The notes below the pieces were generated by a model. The model saw only the letters and a program-made list of their open reading frames with translations. It had not been told where the DNA came from and made no database searches. Shown here in pieces: positions 9,504-18,302 of a stretch of 64,000 nt of DNA. The DNA comes from Kaistia dalseonensis. GTDB taxonomy: Bacteria; Pseudomonadota; Alphaproteobacteria; Rhizobiales; Kaistiaceae. Positions within the stretch are counted from its first letter, which is position 1. Each line of letters starts with the position of its first letter. The stretch spans positions 186,001 to 250,000 of the forward strand of contig NZ_JAUSVO010000004.1 in assembly GCF_030814715.1 (NCBI RefSeq). Reading direction: 5' to 3'. A program made the translations under genes and the position numbers.

Positions 9504-10952
9504 TCAGACCGGCGCGGGCATGCGGCGCGACATGAGCCGCATTGCGATGCGGCGGGCATCAGCCTGATAGGCGAGTGCGATCGCGCCGGCATAGATCGCC
9601 ATGCCGGCGAGGATCGTCGCCACCAGCGCCGCGATCGACTGGGCGGGCGGGATCCAATGGAGGCCGACCGTCATGGCGACGGTCGCGAGCAGGATCTTGC
9701 CGATATCGACATACGGGATGACGAAGCCCATCCGCCCGACCGCCAGGGCGGCGCTGACGATCGCCGCGATTGCCGATCCCGCTGCGGCGCCGATCACCGC
9801 GCCCACGGGGCCATGGATCAGCAGCCCGGCCGTGGTGAGCGCGACCGTCGCGACGATCTCGACGAGATCGACGATCGTGGCATAGGCGATGCGCTTTTCG
9901 AGTACGAAGATCTGGTCCGTGACATGGACATGCAGGAAGCGGATCGCGCCGGCCAGCGCGGAAAGCCCCAAGATGGTTGCCGTCATCTCGCGGTAGAGCG
10001 GCGCGATCAGGAGCTGCGTGGCCGGCGCGCCGATCATGATCAGGCCGGCGACGGTGGGCGCCATGACGCCGATCAGCAGGCTCGCATTGGTGCCGAGTTG
10101 CTGGAAGGCCTCCTGCCGCCGGCCTTCATTCAGAAGGCGCGCGGCGATCGGGAAGGCGGCCGCCGCAACGAGCATCGCGCCGAATGACGCGCAGCGCCGC
10201 CCGAGACCCCAGCCGACCGCCATCAAGCCGAAGGCGGTGGCGCCAGAGACATGCTCGACGATATAGCGGAAATTGTTCTCCGCGATCCATCCGAGCCCGA
10301 ACAGCATCAGCACGGGGCCGCCATAGGAGAAGGCCGCCCGGACGATCGAGCCGCGCAGGACGCGCGGCAGGACCGCGAAGCCGATCAAGGGTGCGGCCAC
10401 GAGATGGGCGATCAACTGCGCGATGCCATAGGCGAAGAGCAGCATATTGCTGGTCGGCGCGACCAGCTCGACGAAAGCGAGGCCGAGCGCGAAGCCGAGG
10501 ATCGGGCCCACGGTCTGCAGGATGGTGTAGGCGCCGATATTCGACTGGGCCCGGGCGCGCTCGGAATAATGGCTGTTGGCGCCACGCGTCACATAGAAGA
10601 AGGCGATGATCGCGATCGACTGCCAGTTGAATTCGGCATGGCTCAGCATGAGCGTCGTCGCGAGGGCGGCGACGATGCTGACCGGCACGGAGATGGCGAG
10701 GATCGAGGCTTCGGTCTGCAGATAGTCCGCTCGCTCGGCCGCGCCGCGCTCGAACGGCATGAAGCGGAGCGCGTAGATCGAGAACCAGGAAAGCGCGATC
10801 AGGTTGACGAATTCCTGCGTCGCGGACACGAGCACATAGGTGCCCATCTCGCCCGGCTGCAGCCAGTAGGTCCACATGATCATGGAGAGCAGCTGGAAGG
10901 CCGGCGAGAGCAGTTGGGCCGGCAAGTAGCGTATGGTCTGGCGGATCAGCAT
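9504..10952 (-). CDS. Polysaccharide flippase (Wzx-like, MOP superfamily)
   Basis: This 482-residue integral membrane protein has about 12-14 predicted hydrophobic helices. It begins RQTIRYLPAQLLSPAFQLLSM, the start typical of oligosaccharide flippases that move lipid-linked repeat units across the inner membrane. Conserved-looking features include WTYWLQPGEMGTYVLV near the N-terminus and GWGLGRRCASFGA in the middle. It is the third gene of a tight minus-strand operon: its ATG overlaps the end of the polymerase gene by 7 bases. With the polymerase and the GumC-like protein it makes up most of a Wzx/Wzy-type export route. Confidence 0.82.
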   Translation of the reverse strand: MLIRQTIRYLPAQLLSPAFQLLSMIMWTYWLQPGEMGTYVLVSATQEFVNLIALSWFSIYALRFMPFERGAAERADYLQTEASILAISVPVSIVAALATTLMLSHAEFNWQSIAIIAFFYVTRGANSHYSERARAQSNIGAYTILQTVGPILGFALGLAFVELVAPTSNMLLFAYGIAQLIAHLVAAPLIGFAVLPRVLRGSIVRAAFSYGGPVLMLFGLGWIAENNFRYIVEHVSGATAFGLMAVGWGLGRRCASFGAMLVAAAAFPIAARLLNEGRRQEAFQQLGTNASLLIGVMAPTVAGLIMIGAPATQLLIAPLYREMTATILGLSALAGAIRFLHVHVTDQIFVLEKRIAYATIVDLVEIVATVALTTAGLLIHGPVGAVIGAAAGSAIAAIVSAALAVGRMGFVIPYVDIGKILLATVAMTVGLHWIPPAQSIAALVATILAGMAIYAGAIALAYQADARRIAMRLMSRRMPAPV

Positions 10953-12283
10953 GGCAGGAGATGTCCCGCGCCGGCGGGCGCGCGTTGGGGCATGACAGCC
11001 GCGATGAAGCGGCGGTCGAGCAGAATGAGCACCATGGCGGTGACGAGCGCGAAGTCGATCGTCTTGTTGGCGATGCCGGTCGAGGTCGAGGAGACGGCGA
11101 AATAATAGCCGAGCGGCAGCAGCCCGGCTGGTCCGACGAGGCGCAGGATTTCGGCCACGAAGGCGATGAGCCCGGCGAAGAACAGGACGGTCGTGATCAC
11201 GCCGTAATAGGCGAAGAAGGCGACGACGAAGCTCTCGATCGCGATGGCGAGGCCGAGCCGGTGCTGGTTGGCACCGATATGGTCGAGATCGGGCGCGAAG
11301 ATGAAATCGTGCCAGCTCGTGCCGTCAAAGACATGGAACATGGCGACGCGCGTCGCCGCGCTGCCGGAATCATCCTGGAAGCGGCCGATGAAACTGTCGA
11401 AGAAGCCGCTCTGGACCATGAACATGCCGAGCAGCCCGACCAGCATGACGGCGACGAGCACTCCGACCATGGAGCGCATGCTGAAACGGCGGCCGGCCAG
11501 GATGCCGAGGCCGACAAGGCCGGCCTTCAGCGCCAGGATCGCAAGCAGGCTGACCGTCGCGGCGCGGCCGCCAAAGGCCGTCATGGCGCCGAGATTATAG
11601 ACGAGCAGGAAGCCGCGCAGCGGCAGCGGAAACCGCCTGCCGCCCGGCCCGGTCAGGATCAGCAGATAGATTCCGGTCAGCATCGCATTGCTCAGCGGAT
11701 GGCCGAGCAGCGCCGTGGCGCGCCACTCATAGGTCAGGATTTTGCCGTCGTCATAGAAAGGGGTGAGCCGCAGCCCGGTGAAATATTCGAAATAGCCGAT
11801 GGTCGAATTGAGCAGGAACAGCGCATGCAGGGCGAGCATGAGCCGCTCGGCGATCGGCAATGGCAGGGCCGCGATCGAGATGAACAGCGCCAGCGGGAGC
11901 ACGAAGGTATCGGCGATCGCGGAAAGCGGCAGGTTCTGCACGGCCGACGCCTGATAGGTCAAAAGTGCGATGGCGAATGCGAAGACGATGAGGCCGGGCC
12001 GTTCCAGCGCGATCCGCGCGAGGAGCCGCGAGGGGCCGATCGCCACCGCCCAGAGCGCGAGCGCCGCCAACGCGACGAAAGTCGCGGGATGAAATTTCGC
12101 CAGCGCCGACCCACCGCTCGAGGCATAGGGGAGGCCGGCCCATTGCAGCACCTTGGCCGAGATCAGATAGACCAGGGCCACGGCCGCGAGCGTCAGCGCG
12201 GTCGCGAGCGTGGCGGCGAGCGGCGTGCGGGCCGCCCTCGGGCGCGGGACGAAGGCGAAATCTTTCGTGGCCGCTCGGATCAT
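10946..12283 (-). CDS. Polysaccharide polymerase, VpsF/Wzy-like membrane protein
   Basis: This protein of about 445 residues has about ten hydrophobic segments. The mid-region NSTIGYFEYFTGLRL and the large periplasmic stretch with FDGTSWHDFIF, GANQHRLGLAIAIE and NKTIDFALV match the VpsF/Wzy-like O-antigen polymerase pattern. Its role would be to join lipid-linked repeat units on the periplasmic side. I chose the ATG that forms an ATGA overlap with the acyltransferase stop upstream and gives MIRAATKDFAF. The longer reading frame only adds sequence shadowing that neighbour. Such polymerases diverge widely, so the family call is moderate although the context is strong. Confidence 0.75.
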   Translation of the reverse strand: MIRAATKDFAFVPRPRAARTPLAATLATALTLAAVALVYLISAKVLQWAGLPYASSGGSALAKFHPATFVALAALALWAVAIGPSRLLARIALERPGLIVFAFAIALLTYQASAVQNLPLSAIADTFVLPLALFISIAALPLPIAERLMLALHALFLLNSTIGYFEYFTGLRLTPFYDDGKILTYEWRATALLGHPLSNAMLTGIYLLILTGPGGRRFPLPLRGFLLVYNLGAMTAFGGRAATVSLLAILALKAGLVGLGILAGRRFSMRSMVGVLVAVMLVGLLGMFMVQSGFFDSFIGRFQDDSGSAATRVAMFHVFDGTSWHDFIFAPDLDHIGANQHRLGLAIAIESFVVAFFAYYGVITTVLFFAGLIAFVAEILRLVGPAGLLPLGYYFAVSSTSTGIANKTIDFALVTAMVLILLDRRFIAAVMPQRAPAGAGHLLPC

Positions 12284-13377
12284 GGCGTCGCTGCCTTGGC
12301 GGGGAGAGTGGCGGCGACCGGGCGGCCCGGCAGCGGTGCGCGGCGTGGCCGCTTGTCGATGCCGAGCAGCAGCAGTGCTGCCACGCGATGACGGATGACG
12401 ACCTTGTGCAGTAGGATCGGCAGGCTGATGCCGGCGATCAGGGCAGCGGTGAAGAAGAGGCCGCGCGGCATGTCCGGCCACACGACATGGCCGAGCTTCC
12501 GGAGCGCTGCGGTGAAGAAGACGTGAAAGAGATAGATGCTGTAGGAATAGACGCCGATCGCGGCGAGCACCCGCGAGCGCAGCCGCAGGAAGAACAGGAA
12601 CAGGCAGGCCGTCACGCCGAAGAGGAGGCCGAGGGCCGACTGGCGGGCGAAATCGAGCGTCGCAAGACCTTCAAGCTGCATCAGGTCGAGCACGAACAGC
12701 GCCGCGAGCAGCAGGCCGAGCGGCAGCAGGACGCGCCGCCGGCGCGTCTCGACATCGCCGACATGGCTTTCCACGCCCCAGAGCCGCAGCAATTGCCCGA
12801 GCAGGAAATAGGGCAGCAGATAGAGCGCCGAGCCGAGCGCGAAGATATCGTAGGGATCGAAGGTCCAGGCCGCGATGAAGACGGCGCAGGCGACCGGGAA
12901 CAGCACCGTTGCGAAGGCCCGGGCATGATCGCCGATCACGAAATTGCCGACGAGCAGGCTGACCATGATCAGGAGCGTCGCCTGCAGATACCAATAATGC
13001 TCATAGGGCAGCAGGTAGATCTGCCACATCGGCGTGGCGAAGCCGCCGCCGGTCAGGCCGAAGAGCAGATAGAACAGGCTCGATACGACCACGAACGGAA
13101 TGCCGATCCGGCGGAATTTCTTTCCGATCGCGAAATTGAGCGCGGCAAGATCCGGCACGGCGAGCGAAAAGACGTAGCCGGAGAGAAACGAGAAGAGCGG
13201 CATGCGGACATGCATGAAGAGCTCGGTGAAGAGCCGCCATGGGCTGCCGTCGCCCACCTGGAGCCCGTGCTCGATATCGTTGCCGATGACGTGATAGGCG
13301 ACGAGCAGCACGCAGGCGATCCCGCGCAGCGTATCGAGATGCAGTTTTCTGTCGGGAGCGGCGGCGCGCATGCTCAT
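12280..13377 (-). CDS. Acyltransferase family 3 membrane protein
   Basis: This 365-residue protein has about ten hydrophobic helices and the acyltransferase-3 N-terminal signature LDTLRGIACVLLVAYHVIG. Its His is the presumed catalytic residue. RMPLFSFLSGYVFSL follows, also typical. Relatives (OafA, ExoH, NodX) O-acetylate or succinylate surface glycans across the inner membrane. It is the first gene of the acyltransferase-polymerase-flippase operon, and its TGA lies within ATGA at the polymerase start. It diverges from the GumC-like gene over a shared 361-base regulatory gap. The acyl group cannot be told from sequence. Confidence 0.85.
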   Translation of the reverse strand: MSMRAAAPDRKLHLDTLRGIACVLLVAYHVIGNDIEHGLQVGDGSPWRLFTELFMHVRMPLFSFLSGYVFSLAVPDLAALNFAIGKKFRRIGIPFVVVSSLFYLLFGLTGGGFATPMWQIYLLPYEHYWYLQATLLIMVSLLVGNFVIGDHARAFATVLFPVACAVFIAAWTFDPYDIFALGSALYLLPYFLLGQLLRLWGVESHVGDVETRRRRVLLPLGLLLAALFVLDLMQLEGLATLDFARQSALGLLFGVTACLFLFFLRLRSRVLAAIGVYSYSIYLFHVFFTAALRKLGHVVWPDMPRGLFFTAALIAGISLPILLHKVVIRHRVAALLLLGIDKRPRRAPLPGRPVAATLPAKAATP

Positions 13378-13738
13378 GCGGTGCCACCAAGGCTGATCCG
13401 GCGCTGAGGCGCGATGCCGGCAAGAGAAAAGGCGGCGCCCCGGCCGGAAACAGAGGCCAGGACCTGAATAAAATACGACGCGTCTTGGCGCCCGCGCCGG
13501 TTCTGGACGTCGAAGGCTTGTCCGGCACTTTTGTTATTGTTGTTGGTCAAAGTAACGTCTCAATATATGTCGAATTCATTGTGTTTAATTTGATCTTAAC
13601 CGGCAGATCGGGAAGGTTTGCCGCAATCGAACATCGTTTAGGGATCATTAATGCAGTTTCGGCCATATTGGCTCGCCGTTCGGTGCGCCGGCCCATAGAC
13701 GATGATTGCGCGCCTGTTGACGCCCCCGACGGACCGAC
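13378..13738. promoter_or_regulatory. Divergent intergenic region between acyltransferase and GumC-like genes
   Basis: A 361-base non-coding gap between two divergent polysaccharide operons. The middle is clearly AT-richer than the surroundings (for example TTTAATTTGATCTTAACC). A TTGTTG and a TATATG spaced 18 bases apart near 13540-13570 are a plausible plus-strand -35/-10 pair. This is my reading only. I see no gene, clear terminator or long inverted repeat. Confidence 0.4.
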
Positions 13739-15910
13739 ATGGCAGCCACGGCCTTCCGCCCGACAGATCGAACGCCGGACCGGGCCGCAGCGCCCGGCGG
13801 GCTGTTTGATGCGAGCGCGGATCAGGTCGAGCTTTCCGACGTGCTGGCGCAACTGCGCCGCCAATGGCTCACCATCCTCGTCTGCACGCTGCTGTTTCTG
13901 GGTGCCGGCTTTGCCTATGCGACCTTTGCCGACAAGATTTATACCGGCGCCACCCGCGTCCTGCTCGATCCGCGCGACAAGCGCATCGTCGGCACGGACG
14001 TCGTGCAGCCGACGCAGGGGACGGATGCCGGCTGGATCGAAACGCAGGTCGATCTCGTCACGGCCTCGGCCACGCTGCGCAAGGTCATCGACCGCGAGCA
14101 TCTGATCGACGATCCGGAGTTCGGCGGTACGGGCAATGCAAGCGATGCCGATGCCGTGCTGCGTTCCTTTGCCGAGCATGTCCGCGCGGAGCGTTCGGCC
14201 GATACCTTCGTGATCGATATCATCGTATCGTCCATGTCGGCCGAAAAGGCCGCCCGGCTCTCCATGGCCGTGGCCGAGGCGTTCATCGAAAGCTCGACCG
14301 AGGCCAAGCAGAGCACGGCGCGCCAGGCCAATGCGCTGCTCCTGAAACAGATCGACGAATTGAAGGCGCTGGCGCGCGACGCCGACCAGCGCGTCGAAGC
14401 CTATCGCCAGTCGCATGGCATGGTCGATGTCGATGGCCGGCCGCTCGACGAGCAGACGCTGAAGCAGCTGAACGAGGCCTATATCGCGGCGAAGCTGAAG
14501 GCCGACAGTGCGGCCGAGCGGCAGAGGACGCTTGCGGCGATCATGCGCTCCGGCGCGGACGGCCTCGCATCGGCGCTCGATACGATCGATTCGCCCGTGC
14601 TCGGCCGGCTGAAGCTCGAATATGCGCTCGCCCTGAAGCAGCAGGCCGAACTCGGCCAGACGCTCGGCAACCGACACCCCAAAATGGCGGCGCTTGACGC
14701 CGATATCGCCCGCACGCGCAGCCTGATCATGCAGGAGCTGCGCAATCTGGCCGACAAGGCGCGGGTCGATGCCGATCTCGCCACGGCGCAGGCGGCGAGC
14801 ACGGCTGCGGCCATGGCGGATGCGAAGCGCCGCGTCAGCGACACGAGCGAGGCGAGCGTCGCGCTCCGTGACCTCGAGAGCGAGGCGGGCATGCGGCGCG
14901 ATGTCTACAAGGCGTTCGTCGCCCGCGCGCAGGAGACCGGACTGCTCGAGAACCTGCAGGTTTCCGATGCGCGCATCGTCTCTCCCGCGCAGGTGCCCCT
15001 GGTTCCGACCGCTCCGAAGAAGAAGATCATTCTCGGCCTGGCGCTGATCGGCGGCCTCGGCGTCGGACTTTCGCTCGCGCTCTATCGCGGCCGCGCCCGT
15101 ATTCTCGCCATGCGGGCCAAGGCCGAGGCGGCCCAAAATGCCGCTGCCGCCGCGCCGCCGCTCGCTCCCGCCGCCGCCGAGGGCGACGATATTCTGGCCG
15201 AGTTCGCCATGCCAGTTGGCCTCGTCGAGGGCGACGGCCTGCCGGAGGGCGTTGCGGCCGAGGCGATGCGCGCCTTTGCCGACCAAGCGGCAGACGCGCT
15301 GGCGCAGCTTGCCGGCGTGTTGACGCGGCCCGACCAGACGGAAGGGCCTGCTGTCCATGTCGTCTTCGGCACGGCCGCGAGCGGCGCAATCGCCGCCGTG
15401 ACCTTCGGCCTCGCCCGCGCCATGGCCGAGGGCGGCGTCCAGACGCTGCTGCTCGACGCCAATGACGGTCCCGTCACGGTCGGCGAGGCCTTCATCGACG
15501 GCGCGGCGCACGGCATTGTCGATGTCGAGGTCGATGATGCCGACCCGGCCGCGATCGGCACGACCATTCCCGGCACGACGATCGTGCTGCTGCCGGCGGC
15601 CTCGGGCGCGCTCAGGCATCGCATCGCCGGATATGGCGCGCGGATCGTCGAGACGATCGATGATGTGGCGGACGGTTTTCAGCATGTGCTCGTCGACCTC
15701 GGCCCGTCCTGCCCGCCGGCGCTCTTCCGCTCGCTCGCCGAAATCGCCGACGACATCGTGATGGTGGTCGACGCGGCGGAGGCCAATGCGCCGGAAATCG
15801 TCGCCATGTTCGCCGATCTGCGCGATCTCGTGCCCGAACTGCGCGGCATCGTCGCGGCGCGCGCTTTGCCGGCCGGGACGACGGTCGCACGCGACGCGGT
15901 TCCCGTCTGA
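13739..15910 (+). CDS. GumC/Wzz-like polysaccharide co-polymerase with degenerate BY-kinase domain
   Basis: This 723-residue inner-membrane protein begins with a Wzz domain (QLRRQWLTILVCTLLFLGAGFAYATF, first helix near residues 42-62). A long coiled-coil periplasmic part follows, then LVPTAPKKKIILGLALIGG with the second helix near 426-446. The C-terminal cytoplasmic part looks like a CpsD/BY-kinase fold. However, the expected Walker A reads GTAASGAIAA (from Gly544) without the Lys-Ser/Thr, Walker A' is LLLDAND, Walker B is VLVDLGP, and there is no C-terminal tyrosine cluster. It is therefore probably a structural or regulatory co-polymerase, not an active kinase. The start has only a weak ribosome site. 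The next glycosyltransferase gene begins 2 bases after its stop. Confidence 0.85.
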   Translation: MAATAFRPTDRTPDRAAAPGGLFDASADQVELSDVLAQLRRQWLTILVCTLLFLGAGFAYATFADKIYTGATRVLLDPRDKRIVGTDVVQPTQGTDAGWIETQVDLVTASATLRKVIDREHLIDDPEFGGTGNASDADAVLRSFAEHVRAERSADTFVIDIIVSSMSAEKAARLSMAVAEAFIESSTEAKQSTARQANALLLKQIDELKALARDADQRVEAYRQSHGMVDVDGRPLDEQTLKQLNEAYIAAKLKADSAAERQRTLAAIMRSGADGLASALDTIDSPVLGRLKLEYALALKQQAELGQTLGNRHPKMAALDADIARTRSLIMQELRNLADKARVDADLATAQAASTAAAMADAKRRVSDTSEASVALRDLESEAGMRRDVYKAFVARAQETGLLENLQVSDARIVSPAQVPLVPTAPKKKIILGLALIGGLGVGLSLALYRGRARILAMRAKAEAAQNAAAAAPPLAPAAAEGDDILAEFAMPVGLVEGDGLPEGVAAEAMRAFADQAADALAQLAGVLTRPDQTEGPAVHVVFGTAASGAIAAVTFGLARAMAEGGVQTLLLDANDGPVTVGEAFIDGAAHGIVDVEVDDADPAAIGTTIPGTTIVLLPAASGALRHRIAGYGARIVETIDDVADGFQHVLVDLGPSCPPALFRSLAEIADDIVMVVDAAEANAPEIVAMFADLRDLVPELRGIVAARALPAGTTVARDAVPV

Positions 15911-15912
15911 TC

Positions 15913-16962
15913 ATGGCCGGCCAGCCGATCATCTATGTCGATGAGAGCCATCTCGGCCGCTTCGTGACGGGGCTCGAACGCATCACGCTCGAACTCTTCT
16001 CGCAGGAAGCACTCGCGCCGCTGCCGATCCGCCCGATCCGGGCCAGCGGCACCGCACGGATGATCGCGGCGCAGACGCTCCGCCTTCCCGCGCGGCTCGC
16101 CGTCGATCGTCACGCGCTGGCGCTCTGCCCCGGCTTTCCGCCCTCCATCCCGCTGTCGCTCTTCGGCGCCCGCGTCATCCCCTATATTCACGATTGTTTC
16201 CTGCTGACGCGGCCGCAGGATCTGAACTGGCGCGCGCGCATCTACATGGCGCCGGCCTTTGCCCATGCTGTGAAGCGCCTGCCCTGGTTCCTCGCCAATT
16301 CCGAGACGACGCGCTCCGAGCTGGCGCGCTTCGTCCGGCCCGATGCCGAGATCACACTCTATCGCCCGCGCATCCGCGACGTGTTCGGCGTCGCCGATCC
16401 GGCGCGGCCGCCGCGCGTCTGGCGAGCGGGCACGCCCCTCCGCCTGATCGCGATCGGCACGGTCGAGCCGCGCAAGAACCTCGCGGCCTCGGCGGCGATC
16501 GTCGCCGCGCTCCGCGCGCGCGGGATCGATGCGCATCTCGACATTGTCGGCCGTTTCGGCTGGGGCGACGAGACGACGGCGCTGCAAGCGGACCCGCATG
16601 TGACGCTGCACGGCTATCAGGAGGCTGAGGCCGTCCGCGCGCTGATCGGCTCCGCCCACGCGCTGATTTCCACCTCGCACGATGAAGGGCTCGGCCTGAC
16701 GCTGCTGGAGGCGCAGCATGGCGGCCTCGATGTCATCGCCTCCGATCTTCCGGTCTTCCGTGAGGTGCTGGGCGCCTCCGGCCTCTTGGTCGATCCGGCC
16801 CGGCCCGGCGAGGCGGCGGATGCGATCATCGCCCGGGCGGGCGATCTCGAACGCGCGGCCGCGCTCGCCGCCGCCAATCTGGCGCGCTGGAACGCTTCGG
16901 CCGATCAGGATCGGCTGGCGCTGGTCGAGCGGTTGCAGCGGCATTTCCGGGTGCTCGCCTAA
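15913..16962 (+). CDS. Glycosyltransferase, GT4-like (GT-B fold)
   Basis: This 349-residue cytoplasmic protein has a C-terminal Rossmann half carrying IAIGTVEPRKNL (phosphate/donor loop) and STSHDEGLGLTLLEAQHGG. The latter holds the E-x7-E motif of retaining family-4 transferases. The N-terminal half has YIHDCFLLTRPQDLNW and FLANSETTRSEL, seen in polysaccharide GT4 enzymes. It starts 2 bases after the GumC-like gene, so they form an operon, and it would add one sugar to the lipid-linked repeat. Its stop overlaps the convergent GH10 gene by 4 bases. Donor and acceptor are not predictable. Confidence 0.85.
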   Translation: MAGQPIIYVDESHLGRFVTGLERITLELFSQEALAPLPIRPIRASGTARMIAAQTLRLPARLAVDRHALALCPGFPPSIPLSLFGARVIPYIHDCFLLTRPQDLNWRARIYMAPAFAHAVKRLPWFLANSETTRSELARFVRPDAEITLYRPRIRDVFGVADPARPPRVWRAGTPLRLIAIGTVEPRKNLAASAAIVAALRARGIDAHLDIVGRFGWGDETTALQADPHVTLHGYQEAEAVRALIGSAHALISTSHDEGLGLTLLEAQHGGLDVIASDLPVFREVLGASGLLVDPARPGEAADAIIARAGDLERAAALAAANLARWNASADQDRLALVERLQRHFRVLA

Positions 16963-18050
16963 GCCGGCCGGCGCGCGGTGAAGGCCGCGCTCATTGCGCC
17001 ATGCGCGGGCTTCGGCGCGAAATGCGCGTCGAAGGGAAGCGGGCGGGGCAATCGCGTCGCGTCGGGATCGGCTTCCCTCGCCGCGTGATCATACCAGCTC
17101 GCGCTGTCGGCGAGCTGCCAGGTGATCACCATCTTGACCGCCGGAACAGCCAGCACGGCCGTGAGGAATTGCCGGTAGTGCTCGGCTACGGCCGCATCCC
17201 GCGCGCCGATATCATCGGGAAAGACCGTGTCGTCGACATCGAGTTCGGTGATGTAGATGTCGATCTTGCGGGTCGCGAGCTCGGCGACGAAATCGGCGAA
17301 GGCCGCGTCGTCATGGGGCTTTTGCGGCAGCAGATGGCCCTGCAGGCCGACCGCGTCGAGCCGCGCGCCGTCATGCTGCAGCCGGTCGACGAGACCGAGC
17401 AGGCTCTTGCGGATCAGCGCGCCGTCCTCGGTCCAGGCCTCCGTCATTGCCTCGTTCAGCACGAGCCGCGCGGCCGGATCGGCGGCTGCGGTCCGCTTGA
17501 ACGCGCGGGTCACATAGTCCTCGCCAAAGGCATCGAGCCAGGGGCCATCGCGAAAATGGCCGGGCAGGCGGTGGCCGGGCCAGAACGGCTCGTTGACCAC
17601 GTCCCAGGAATGCAGCTGGCCGGCGAAATAGCCGACCGTCTCGTCGATATGCCGGTCGAGCGCGGCGCGCATCTCGGCAGTCGAAAGCGCCATCAGCCAG
17701 TCGGGCCGGCTTTCGTTCCATGCCAGCGTATGGCCGCGCACGGGGATGGCGGAGGCCCGGGCAAAGGCCAGGATCGCGTCGGCCTCGCCGGGCTGGAAGC
17801 TGTCCGCCGTGGGACGGAGGAAGCCGAACTTCATCGCATAGTCGACGGTAAAGATCCGCGCCTCGCGCCGGTAGAGCGCGGCCTGCGCCGGATCGGCGAG
17901 CGTGTCACTGGCGATGGAGGTTCCGAAGAGGAGCCCTTGCTCCGCCGCAATCGCGCCGAGTGATGCCGGCGCGGCAAAGCCCGGCTGTGCCTTTCCGGCA
18001 AGGCCGAGTCCCGCTAAGGCAAAAAGTGTTTCACGACGGGACAGTTTCAC
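16959..18050 (-). CDS. Tat-exported GH10 glycoside hydrolase (endo-1,4-beta-xylanase family)
   Basis: This 363-residue protein uses a GTG start with a GAAGG site 7 bases upstream. The N-terminus is a twin-arginine signal, LSRRETLFALAGLGLAGKA, ending near GFA. The mature part is a GH10 barrel: GHTLAWNE, the acid/base glutamate in WDVVNEPFW (Glu154), and the nucleophile in IYITELDVDD (Glu269), with ITWQLADS near the end. Length fits a single-domain family 10 enzyme with no carbohydrate-binding module. Its place inside a polysaccharide locus suggests it trims or releases the exported glycan, as ExoK-like hydrolases do, though foraging on plant xylan is possible. The 252-base gap upstream is shared with the divergent WecG-family gene. 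Confidence 0.88.
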   Translation of the reverse strand: MKLSRRETLFALAGLGLAGKAQPGFAAPASLGAIAAEQGLLFGTSIASDTLADPAQAALYRREARIFTVDYAMKFGFLRPTADSFQPGEADAILAFARASAIPVRGHTLAWNESRPDWLMALSTAEMRAALDRHIDETVGYFAGQLHSWDVVNEPFWPGHRLPGHFRDGPWLDAFGEDYVTRAFKRTAAADPAARLVLNEAMTEAWTEDGALIRKSLLGLVDRLQHDGARLDAVGLQGHLLPQKPHDDAAFADFVAELATRKIDIYITELDVDDTVFPDDIGARDAAVAEHYRQFLTAVLAVPAVKMVITWQLADSASWYDHAAREADPDATRLPRPLPFDAHFAPKPAHGAMSAAFTARRPA

Positions 18051-18302
18051 GGTGGGGCCTTCGAAGTGTTCCGGTTCTGGCCATGTTTCGCAAGTCCCGG
18101 GCCACGGTGCCGGACGGCGGGCCAGATTCACGCTCGATCGCGCGCAGCGTTGATTTTCCATGAGGAATTCGACGCCGGGCCGCTCATGGCTTGCGCCGGC
18201 CATGCCATCGGCGGGGCGCGTCGCGCCGTTCCGCCGGTCATGGCACGAGCCTTGCGGCTGGGTGACCCGACACAAAGAAGGGGGCGCCTCGCGCCAACGA
18301 TC

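Noticed and set aside
13547-15685. Open minus-strand frame of 712 codons opposite the GumC-like gene
   Set aside because: It mirrors the plus-strand gene, has Arg/His/Asp-rich composition typical of an antisense shadow in GC-rich DNA, and shows no family motif.
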